NCBI RefSeq assembly: GCF_032118995.1
Contig: NC_092669.1
Span: 12,076,335 to 12,140,334, forward strand
From: Asterias amurensis
Lineage: Eukaryota > Echinodermata > Asteroidea > Forcipulatida > Asteriidae
Direction: 5' to 3'
Length of the DNA: 64,000 nucleotides
Under the pieces are notes generated by a model, which saw only the letters and a program-made list of their open reading frames with translations, had not been told where the DNA came from and did no database searches. This document shows, piece by piece, positions 48,601-60,198 of the stretch (within the stretch, counting starts at the first letter, position 1; every line of letters starts with the position of its first letter). The position numbers and the translations under genes were made by a program.

Positions 48601-51516
48601 GTTCACAGCAAAGATATTTATGAGTGAGATTGGCTTAAGTACCTGATGACGTTTAAGAAGACATCGGTATAATAGATGCGTTGCTCCACACTGTCAAAGT
48701 CAAGAGCCACTGCGCTCTCGATGTCCTCACGGATAGGCAAAATGACGTCAATGTGTTCATCCGTATCCATGGAGATACGGCGCAGATTTTTACTCGTTGC
48801 AAATAGTAAGAACGTTGATGGAACTGAGTGGGGAGAAATTAAAATACAGTACTAGGGAGTCATCAGCTCAATCGGCGTGACTCTATGGGAGTAACTGATC
48901 GACAGAGATTGAAATAATATTTAGATAGAACGAAAACAATATTTGGATGGAACAAAAGAATTTTGTATGCTCAAAATCATTTATTTCAAACTCTTGGAAT
49001 CACTCATACTCAAGAAATAATTTTGTGCGCTTTGATAATTTCAAAATATTATTTGAAATAACAAAATGATTTTGATGGTGCAATTGTGGGTTTTTTGTGT
49101 GTCAAAAAAAAGTGAAAACAAAAGTGAAAAGATGAAAAAAAACCCCCAAAACAGCGGGTTTCATAAAATAATGTACAGTGTCTTAAAAAAGTCTTCATGA
49201 AGGTGTTACTAAGCATTCTTAGGCTCTACTTTCACAAAGCGTAAGGACATACCATTGGAGACACAAGTGACGTGATCAGGCTTCAAGTTGATTCCAGTTG
49301 GACAGGCGCATGAATATCCCATTGGGTTTGGCAAACAGAGGTGGCTGCAGCCTCCGTTATCGTCCCCACACCGATTCACACCTTTTACAAATACAAACAG
49401 TTGAATAATAATTACACCGAAACAACAATAATTTAGGCGTTAAATCTTTTCTCCCATGTAAAAAAACTGCCCCCTTGTATCCCACCTGATGTCTTAAAAC
49501 CAGGTGAGCAGTTATATGTACTGGCCCAGCTTCAAGCTGTTCCCTTTTGGGCCATTCTTTAAGCTGGCCCAAGTTACCGGCCGAAATTTCTTGAATTGAA
49601 GTATTCCATAAAATCTCAAAAAGCTTTTCAATCAGGAAAATACAGGAAAGCATACATTAAACAAAAATTCAACAAGTAAATAATAAATTTGTTGCATAAT
49701 CATAATAACAGCAACATTTAACGCACACTATGCACCGTCAAAGTGCCCTTGGCGCCTACAACAATACAACAAAACAATTAACACATGAAAAATGATGATG
49801 ATTCAATTACAATGAGTGAAAAACGGACATTAAAAAGAAGTAAAAACCATATTATACATTTAAAATTACATAGACCCTTAAACATCATAAAAACAGAAAT
49901 ATATTATAAAGACATAAGTTTTAAAACAGTTTTTACGCATGATCTTGAATTTTTTTTTGTAACTGATAACAAATGACACATGAATGAAGAAGCTTCCATC
50001 CAAAATTAAATAAAAACATAGAAATTTGCGCAGACATCCAGGCCCAAATTTCTACAGCATATAGCATACAAGTATTTTATAGCCTTCGTTTTCACTTGGT
50101 GTATTTTGGGCAGGTGCCTGATTGATTTCTTGGAGAAGTGCGCATTGTAAATCAATATTATTATTATTATTATTATTAGTAACACGTCAGTCTCATTTTG
50201 TCTTACCTCTCTTATTAATATCCACGGCAATGATATCCATCAAGTCAGGCAGGTTCTCCCGGATACTAATCACGTTGTTCCCGGTGCGTTTATCGGCCCG
50301 CCGAATCGAATCCACCTGCCAATCAGTCCAGAAGATATAGTCTCCAGCTTGCGTCAAACCGTAGGGATGGACAACGTCCTTGGTAACGAGAGTCTGTCGG
50401 TTTGTGCCGTCTAAATTTGACGATGCGATGAGCTTTAAAGGGAAACAATTAAAAACAAGGATTTTAGGAAATGTTAATACTTTTTTATTATATTTTGATG
50501 ATAGTTAATAAACGGTTTGGTTCAAAGAAAGAAAAAACTGGAGCGGAACTTGTCTGTGATTGGACTGTGTAATGCTTTTGTATGCGTAAACTTCTGCAGA
50601 GCCAAACTTTCAGAATCCTAGCGTCAATTTCACCAAAACTCTTCCCAACTTAGGATTCATCTGAGAACTAACGACAATTTAAGTTCTGTATCCATAGATA
50701 TACGGACGCAGTGAACCCATCCTAAGTTATTACTCGTCCTTATTCGAGATGAATTAATGATAGCGTTTTGTGAATTCGACTACTGAACCTTTATTTCTTT
50801 AAATAAAAAATATTTCTATAGTGGGATCTGTTTTGTCTATAACCATCCAAAAAAGATTTTGTTTTCAAGCAGAGTGATTTTCTAAGCTGAGTTTGTTTGT
50901 AATGGCAGACTTCTATTTTATGAAACACAGAACCGGGGAAGAGCATGCCTGTCTCAAATAATATCAAACAATACATTTATTGTGTTTATCTACCTGATGA
51001 TTCAAGCTGCCATCACACCAGAACAATGTCCGTTCCTCGTAGTCGATGGTCAGTCCGTTCGGCCACGAGATGTCTCGATCAATCAGGACCTCGCTGTTCT
51101 GACCATCCATCCAGGCCCTGGCAATCAGCGGCACCTCACCCCAGTCAGTCCAGTACATGTACCTGACAAAACCAGAAGACGCTCACCAATTTAACTCAAA
51201 TCTTCCTCAGGGTAGTTATAATATTATTTTTTTGTCAGTACTTTTTATCAATTTTTTTTAATACTTCGTAATGTAATGTGCAATTGATAGTATTTGTGGA
51301 AATTAAGCAATATAAATATCTGTAAGTCAGTAAGGTACTTTTTTATTAGCAACCACATACGGTTGGATTCGTTAAATCTTATTATTATTACTTTTAGAAT
51401 AACAATGACGGGTAGGCTATAATACGACAGATTGATCTTAAGAATAACTTTAAAAACATAGTAATAATAATGTTTAATTTAACTATTGTTTTATTTTTTA
51501 ATTGATTAATTGATTG

Positions 51517-51576
<60 letters not shown>

Positions 51577-54500
51577 GCGAGAAAGACTCTGCTAGGGTTC
51601 AAGTGTCAAGCTAATACTATTTTCTCGTTTAGATTTTTTTTTTTTTTTTTTTACCGAGAAAGACTCTGCTAGGGTTGAAGCGTCAAGCTAATTCTATTTT
51701 CTCGTTTGGGGATGGGTTTATATATTTCTTGACTTGTTTTATTCAAAACAAATTATTATTATTATTTTTTTTTGGGGGGGAGCACGGATTTCCGGTTAAA
51801 AACAGAGAATTAAAATCCCTAAAAATAATGAAATTTCTTACCCATCTTGATGGTCAAGCGCCAATGCCCTCGGCTTATCAATATTCTCCCAGATCAGGAC
51901 TTTCCGATTCTCCCCGTCAAGGTCACTGACCTCGATCCATCTCTTCCCGGTATCTGTCCAGTAGATCTTCCTGCCGACGGAATCGACTCGGAGTCCATCC
52001 GTCACAACGAGGTTGGAATCGATGACGACTTCGGAGTTGCTACCATCAAGGTCTGAACGGCTGATTGTCTTCTCTGTGATCCCGGCCCAGTAGATTTTTT
52101 CTGGATACATCAGGAAATTATTATTATCATTCAGCATCTTCCTCTCCAAAGAATTAAAGCGCTTTACAGCAAATGTTTAATCTAAAGCACTTGCAAATAT
52201 TATATTTGGGTGTGATCTCTGGGTGAGACCACAAGTATGGGGCTAGATACATGTAGCTCAGTTGGTAGAGCGCCGGCACGTTAATCCAGAGGTCATTGGT
52301 TCGAATCCCACTCTAGTCAAATCTTTGTTTAACCCAAAAATCAAGTATTATATTAAACAGTGAGCACTGCACAATAGCAAAGACTTTTTAAAAAATATGA
52401 AGATTATATACAAAAAATAGCCCAAGTATAAAAATTACACAAGAAATGCAAGACAGCAAATGTTCAAAGTTAACTAAGTTAAAATGTTTATACAAGCAAA
52501 GCTGGGTGTTCAAGGAGCAGTAAAACCAAAACGAAAGAAAGACAGACACAACAAAATTATTCCTTGAAAACCTGTTGACATAACATAAGTTTTGAGAAAA
52601 GATTTGAACTTTTGTGGTACAAAGACAATATCTTAGATTAAGTGGTAGAGAGTTCCAGGCGCGTGGTGCAGCTGAAGAAAAAGACCCGTCTCCCAAGGAG
52701 ACCTGGGTTCATTGAGGAGAAGCGATTCAATTTAGTTTACTAGTCCTACCATGGAGCCGTTTCTCACAATGTTTTATACTACCAACAGCTCTCCATTGCT
52801 CGTAACCAAGTAAGTTTGTATGCTAACAATTATTCTGAGTAATTTCCAATAGTGTCCAGTGCTTTTAAAAGTTAAAGAAAGCATCAAGCAAACAAATGGT
52901 AGAGACTCACTCTCTATGACGTCAACGTCCACTGCGATTGCCTTTTGAATATTATCGGGTAGGATCTGGACATCTGCATAGTATGGGACATCAAGAGAGA
53001 TCTGGCGAAGGTCAGTACGACGAGCTACCATCAGAAACTCATTCATGCCTGGAAAAGTATAAAAAAGAACCAGTTACACTGGCGTGTCAAGCTGAGCGGT
53101 CTAGTTCACTGGACCAAAGCTCTGGTGTTGTCAGCGGCAGAGTGTTGGTTCAAAACCCAGTCATGATACTTGTAGCTCAAATTTGGCTTAGGCCTTACCT
53201 GTCTCACAAGTGTGTCCATCAAACTTGAGGGTAATACCGACTGTACAGGCGCAGGTGTACCCTCGGGGGTTGGGAGACATCAGACAAATGTGACTACAGC
53301 CTCCGTTGTTCATTAGGCACGGTGAGCTCACTGCAAAAGGCAAAGATGTCTTAAGATAAAGGTCTTACAAAGGATAGTGCAAGTACTATAAGGGTCTTGG
53401 TACTTTTTTGCAAACACAAAACACAATGTCCACAGATTTATATTAACCATACACAGTTTAAAGATTATGATGGTAGAAAGCTTCCCTTAAATTATTACTT
53501 ATTGAGGTAATGTAGTTTATCAGAAATGAGTAAAAGAACATTTCAAAAATAATTTTTGTCCCGTTTTACATGCTAAAATAATTTTCGTCTCACTGACCAA
53601 CAAATTTGTTTTGTGACAAACTTTTGCTTTTGAAATTTCTTTTGATTGATTGATACCTGTTAGTGGTGGTGAACTACTGTTGGTTATCAATAAATTAATA
53701 AATAATTGAGTAAATAAATTAAAATAAATGCACCCTTACCTCTCTGCCTGTGTCTACTATAGACGTGTATATCCATCAAGTCTTCAAGACCATCGGTCAT
53801 CGTGGACCGAGATTCACCGGTCAGTTTGTCTGCACTCTCGATAGACAATGACTGCCAGTCCGTCCAGTAAATCCGATCCTGGAAGACTGTCAGACCAAAG
53901 GGGTGAGGGATCTGCTCGTCAATTAGGGTCTGGCGAGAAAAAAGTAGAGTAAAGAACATTAAAGTTAGGAGCGTATTATAAGAGCACGGACTCAAGCTCT
54001 AGTGTTTCTGATCAGCAGAGTCTGGGTTTGGCATGGTGAGTTGTGGCCGAGTGGTCAAGCACAGTGGACTCAAGCTCTGATGTTTCTGATCAGCAGAGTG
54101 TGGGTTCAAGTCCCAGTCTTGTCATTGTGTGTTGTGGCCGAGTGGTTTAGCACACTGGACTCAAGCTCTGATGTTTCTGATCAGCAGAGTGTGGGTTCAA
54201 GTCCCAGTCTTGTCATTGTGTGTTGTGGCTAAGTGGTTTAGCACACTGGACTCAAGCTCTGGTGTTTCTGATCAGCAGAGTGTGGGTTCAAGTCCCAGTC
54301 TTGTCATTATGTGTTGTGGCTGAGTGGTTTAGCACACTGGACTCAAGCTCTGGTGTTTCTGACCAGCAGAGTGTGGGTTCGAGTCCTGGTCGTGACGTGA
54401 AAGCAAGACACTCAACCGTTGCTTCGTCCTTCGCATAAGACGTACATGTAAAGCTGTTGGTCCTGTGTGTTGTGTACACATGTAAAAGAACCCAGTGCAC

Positions 54501-57500
54501 TTATAGAAAATAGGAGCGGGTCGCCTCGGTGTTCCTGGTTTGATTGGCAGAATACTGCGCCAAAGCACCCTGTAAACCATAACACAGTGCTATGCAAAAG
54601 GAGTATGTCTCATAGTTTTGCAAATGAAGCTCCACATACATTGCAGGGAAATATACTGTGTGCTTTGATATGCCCCTAGGGATGTGATAAAGCCCTATAT
54701 AAGAACCCAGTATTATTGTTATTAAACTTGGTAACTCTCATTTAGTTTAAGCAATGAAAACTTAAAAATACTTCAAACAAAAATAGGGAGCATTGATCCT
54801 CACCTGTCGCCCACTGCCATCTATGTTTGCAAACTCAATTTTCTTGGCGCCAGCGTCGGTCCAGTACAGTCTTCGTAGTTCATAGTCGAGGGCGAGGCCG
54901 TTTGGCCACACAAGGTCTTGATAAACTATGGCCACACGACTTGACCCGTCCATCCCGGCACGTTCTATCTTTGGGTTTGAGCCCCAGTCCGTCCAAAACA
55001 TATACCTTCAAAATACAGATTTCTACATGTTAAAGGGTCTGGGTACATTTTGTAACACAAAACACAATGTCAACAGATTTACATTAAACTTTATACACAG
55101 TTTGAAGTTAACGATAATAGAAAGCTTCCCTTAAAATATTACTTGCGCAGGCGCTGTAGTTTTTGAGAAATTAGTAAAGCCATGTCACACAAAATAAATT
55201 TTCTTCACAGTTTGAGCATTTAAAAAATATTTACCAGTTATGCTGTTTTACCATAACTGGTTAATACGTTTTTACATGCTATTACATTTATAAAAATGAA
55301 TTTCGACACTAGGAAAATTTCAACGCTGGTTGATTTGAAACAAAGAGTTGTCTATTAAAGAACTAAATACATGATATACAGTTACAATTCTTTTTCAAAA
55401 TTAGCTTGCCTAGGAGTTGTAGGGTGGGCCTTTTTGATAAGAAAAAAGGGGGGATAAAATAGAAATATTTGCGACCAACCTTGATATTGGGTCTACTAAG
55501 ATGTCCCTAGGCCTGTCCAGGTCTTCCCAGAGTAATATACTTCGATCACTTCCGTCATAGTTCGCTATTTCAATTCTATCCATTCCGGCTTCAGTCCAGT
55601 AGAGTTTCTTAGTCACCCAGTCCACGGCTAAGCCAGCCGGACTCTCTAAGCTTACATCAATGATTAACTATCAAGTACAAAATGGAATATTATTAGTCTA
55701 ATCCAAAGCTATGTTCCTTACAGGCGTCTCCTATTCTTTGAATTCTGGATTACTTGCTTTCCCCAAAACGCGCACCAACTGGGGGACAGGTCCTTTGTTT
55801 ATGCTGGGCCGTTCACAAACATTTTTTTTAAACCGCTCAAATCACCTTTGATACAAATAACACACAGCAAAAAAATAAAAAAGCAAAATGAACAAAAGTC
55901 AATAAAATATATAGTTTTTCATAAAATGTGTTTAGTCCTGTGCGAAAAACTCCAAGCACAGTGCATCAACAATTCACAGCAAAATAAAAACATCCGACAC
56001 ATTTTTCTTGCCACACAAAACTCACCTGTCACATCCAGTAACTCCATTGGATGGCAGTTTAATCACAAATAGAATATTCATTACTTATAATATGTAAATT
56101 AGATGGAAGGGGGTTGGGCGAACAATGTTTCTTAATTTTGTTATTTAGGGAGCATGGATAAATTTGGTCACGGGCACGCCCAAAATCCGACGCATTCCTT
56201 CACGGGACAACACAAACAAAAGAAAATCTACCCTTTGTCATGCCTTTTTAGGCTTCAGGCTCGAGTGAGAAATTACTTCTTATTCAAAAACTATGTTACT
56301 TCACGTCCAGTGCCTTTAAGTAGAGCTATCAAGGCCAAGGTTGCGTATAAAAGGACAAGCAACCCCAACAAATATTGACAGCAGGGACCACACAGCTGTT
56401 TTCACGGACAAATCAACATTTTCATTTTCAATTTTCATTACAGGCGTCAGCAGCAAGATCTTACAGATACATATAATATAGGGCAAAAAAACATTTAAGA
56501 ATTTAAAAATTAACAGAGACAAGTCTCACCTCTTGTTCAGAGCCGTCCCATTTGGCTCTGTTTATTGTGTCGTCAACGACGTCGGTCCAGAAGATCAACT
56601 CCTCCTTGTCGTCCCAGTCCAGAGCAACGGCGCTGTTAAGATTCTCCAGAGGAATGACGACATCGGTGAAGTCATCCGTATCGAAGGAGACTCGACGGAT
56701 GTAATCGCTCCCGGCAAACAACAGGAAAGTGTTGATTTCTGGAGGGTGGAATATTGCAGAAGTTTAAGGTTAATTTCAAGGTTTATTTATTATCCACAGT
56801 AACTGTCTAGTTGTAAAGACACTGCTCTAGAGTTGCAAAGGTCGTTGGTTTGAATCCCCAGGCCCGGCCCCCCCCCCCCCAAATGAGAAGACTGGTCTTT
56901 GACAATTAGCAAACGTGTCCAGTGCCTTTAAGAAACCCACTACGCCAACTAATGCCTTTTGGTATTTACCCTACCCAAGCTAATGCCCTTTATATTGGCC
57001 TACCTTCAGCACACGTGGAGTCATTATAACGCTTGAAGCCTGTGGGGCAGGCACATCTGTAGCTGACCAGGTTGGGCAGGCAAAGTTGACCGAGTAATAA
57101 CCAATAGTGTCTAGTGCCTTTAAGCTATTGCCCTTTATATTGGCCCTATCCAAAAGCTAATGCCCTTTATATTGGCCTACCTTCAGCACACGTGGAGTCA
57201 TTATAAAGCTTAAAGCCTGTGGGGCAGGCACAGCTGTAGCTGACCAGGTTGGGCAGGCAAAGGTGACTGCAACCTCCATTGTTATCACCGCACTTGTTGA
57301 TGACTGAATATTGGGAAAGAATAGGAAACAAACGGGAAACAGAAACTTTAAAATCCGAGTAGTGATTTTTGATTCTCGGGAATGGGGGACTTTTGAAACG
57401 CTGGCGGCAGCAGACATAACAGTTCTTTTTAAACAGATTTGCTCACTTTCAAAATGACGCGATTTGGAATAACAATCTTTAAAAAAAATCTCCCTTTTAA

Positions 57501-60162
57501 CATAATAGAAGATTCCAATTCCAATCACTCCATTGGTCAATAACAAGATTGCAACATACCATCTAGTTGCCTTTGGGGGTTGAATGGGTGAATATTAAAA
57601 GGTATGTTCAGTTGTCAAATTTCCATTATTTAAAATAAAAAAATCACCCTTGAGCATAATAGAAGATTCCAAATCTAATCACAGGATTGGTTAATCAAGA
57701 TTGGGACATACCATCTGGTTGCCTCTGGGGGTGGAACGAGTGGATATCCATTGGGAAGTGCAACTGGCTCTGGATCATCTCGATTCCTGTGCCGGTGAAT
57801 TTGTTGGCGCTGTTGATGCTCTTTGTGTGCCAGTCCGTCCAGTAGATTGAGTCCTCGAACAACGTGATGGCAAACGGGTGAGGCAGACCTAAAAGGTTTA
57901 TTAAATGAAAAGTAAGGCCAAGTCGAAATAGGCGGCTACGGCTACGGCTATTTTTGTTCCTGCGCCATCATGTGTTGTGATATAGGAAGACCTTAGCAAC
58001 ACCCTTAGTAACAGTCGTAGCCGTTCTCGCACTGAAAACTGACTTCAATAAAGTTGAAAAGAATTTTTGGAATAAGCATTTCTCGTTTCAGCAAGTCTAA
58101 ACTTTCATGTTTCTCAAATAGAAACTTTTTTAATCAATAAGGATGAATGAAAACGCTTAAAAAGAAAAATCTGTTAACAATATTTTGATGTTTTTAATAA
58201 ACAGGCTGTACCTCCGGTATGGGTCATTTTTTAGATTAAAACATAATTTTGTTTTAAAAGATCATAACTTTTGAACCAGAAATGATACAAGTGTGTAAGG
58301 TACATCAACTTGAAGCTTGTCGAATGATCTTTCCAGCCATGTGTAAAAACAGAAAAACAGTGATTCATCCCCACAGTGACTTCATTTCACAGAGGCCATC
58401 ACAAACTGTTTATCATCGTACCTTGATTGATAATAGCTTTCCTCTGTGACCCGTTCAAGTTTGCGCTCTCAATGACATGATGTTTAGCGTCAACCCAGTA
58501 GACCTTCTGCGTAGTGTAGTCGATGGTCAGTCCGTTCGGCCAGAAGAGGTTGGTGTTAGCGATGATCCGGCGAGAGCTACCGTCCATCCCGGCAGACTCG
58601 ATCTTCGGAGTGCTTCCCCAGTCTGTCCAGAACATCAACCTGAGTGAAAGATTTGATTTAGGGCGTGTCATGACAACAGTTTTTATTCATCATCATTCGG
58701 CAAAGATTTCATCCCTAATGGGGGCGCACTCCTGCTTACCAATTAAAAGCAGGAAACCAAGTGCTTTGTACGTTATAGTAATTTTGTCTGGTAACTTTGA
58801 TTGGAAAGCACAATTTTTTTGCAATGTAATCATTGGGAAAAATGTTGTTTATAAATGCTTCCATATAAACATCCATGCGTCGACCGGTCGCTAGCAATTG
58901 GTATAAATCATATCAGAAAAACACTTGTAAAACCAAAAATAAAGATCGCACAACAACACAGTTTTTAGAATCGGAAACAGGTAAACAGATGATCACTGAA
59001 ATAAATGGTGAATGGAAGGGTTTATCTGATGTTTTTTTTTATATACACAGCTCCAACATACCCTTGTTCTGGATGCACAGCAAATGCTCTCGGTTTCTCC
59101 ATATCTTCCCAGATCAGTACTGAGCGTTGGGATCCATCTAGATTACTGACTTCAATTCTGGATGTCCCGGAATCGGTCCAGTATAACTTCCTTCCGATCC
59201 AATCGACAGCAATACCACCTGGGAGTAATACAGGAAACAATCAAGGCTCATTTAAAGGCAGTGGACGCTATTGGTAATATTGTCAAAGACTAGCCGTCAC
59301 AGTTGGTGTATCTCAACGTATTATGCATAAAATAACCAACCTATGACAATTTGAGCTCAATCGGTCATCAAAATCGCGAGATAATTATGAAAGAAAAACA
59401 CACCCTTGTCACACAAAGTTGTGTGCATTTAGATGATTGATTTCGAGACCTCAAGTTCTAAATCTGAGGTTTCAAAATCAAATTCGTGGAAAATCACGTC
59501 TTTCTCTAAAACTATGGCACTTCACAGGGAGCTGTTTCTCACAATGTTTTATACCATCAACCTCTCCCCATTACTCTTCACTAAGTAAGGTTTTATGCCA
59601 ATAATTATTTTGAGTAATTACCAATAGTGTCAACTGCCTTTAATCATGAATATCATCCAGTAGAAGCATGGCTGGTAAAACAGAATGCAATATACCATGC
59701 TTGTCATAATGACACTCCTGATGCCATGACAAAGTATCAAATTAGATAGAGTACGTTTTATAATGGACTGTGAAACCGGACCATGTGAGATACTCATTAA
59801 GTTATCAACTCACCTGGACTTTCGAGTCCAGTCGTAATGACACTTCGTACCCCCGTCCCGTTGAGATAGACCCTCTTGATACTATCCAGCGTAACATCTG
59901 ACCAGAAAACCAGCTCCTCTCCAACATCTGACCAGAAAACCAGCTCCTCTCCGATCAGGTAATCCAGCGCGATGGCGTTCTCTAAATCCCTTAAGATCGG
60001 AGTGTAGTGGAAGTTGCTTGGTTCCAGTCGGCGGATATCAATGCGATTGGCAAATAGGAGGTAGGGTTCCGGACCTTCAATGTCAAGATGGGGATTGTTA
60101 TGTTAGTGAGAAGAGTAAGAATAACAATAACTAGACATGCTGTACCTCACAATACTTTTTAT

Positions 60163-60198
<36 letters not shown>

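Larger units (their letters stand above)
44175..48823 (-). other. LRP4 beta-propeller 4 plus following EGF
   Basis: Exons are 48823-48643, 47807-47589, 46832-46589 and 44766-44625, then EGF exon 44294-44175. Motifs are IYYTDVF (YYTD, as in vertebrate LRP4), [22 protein letters not shown] and IYWTDWQ. The fourth exon uses a weak donor (GTACAT). The EGF is [18 protein letters not shown]. The 1.8-kb intron 44767-46588 is very AT-rich and contains a complete family B palindrome (45980-46369). Confidence 0.93.
49253..53048 (-). other. LRP4 beta-propeller 3 plus following EGF
   Basis: Exons are 53048-52911, 52100-51842, 51162-50994 and 50432-50207, then EGF exon 49381-49253. The first YWTD-type motif is unusual: IYWAGIT, where the aspartate is lost. 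Another reads LFWCDGS. The others are regular ([22 protein letters not shown]). The EGF has [18 protein letters not shown]. Introns hold a GT microsatellite (51522-51574) flanked on its right by two copies of a ~60-bp unit (51579-51710), a tRNA-derived SINE head (52228-52330) and part of a family A element. Confidence 0.93.
57181..60074 (-). other. LRP4 beta-propeller 1 plus following EGF
   Basis: Exons are 60074-59814, 59218-59062, 58639-58422 and 57888-57712, then EGF exon 57303-57181. Blade motifs include [27 protein letters not shown] and IYWTDWH. In vertebrates this propeller binds the agrin NxI/NxF loop. An exact 30-bp tandem duplication (59893-59952) repeats [10 protein letters not shown] in the first exon, adding ten residues to the first blade. 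The introns hold a complete family A element (59252-59642) and partial copies of the last propeller exon (57485-57592) and of the EGF exon (57004-57090, beyond the EGF). Confidence 0.93.

Noticed and set aside
52246-52330. Intact tRNA gene
   Set aside because: The A and B boxes are good, but the anticodon stem does not pair and the acceptor stem is imperfect. Related copies mark it as a SINE head.
54036-54397. Cluster of Ser/Leu tRNA genes
   Set aside because: The units lack a paired acceptor stem and carry a long non-tRNA insert. The last leads into a SINE body.
57004-57124. The duplicate EGF exon as a functional alternative exon
   Set aside because: It lacks the 5' part. The nearest upstream AG (CACTAG) would read the cysteines out of frame.
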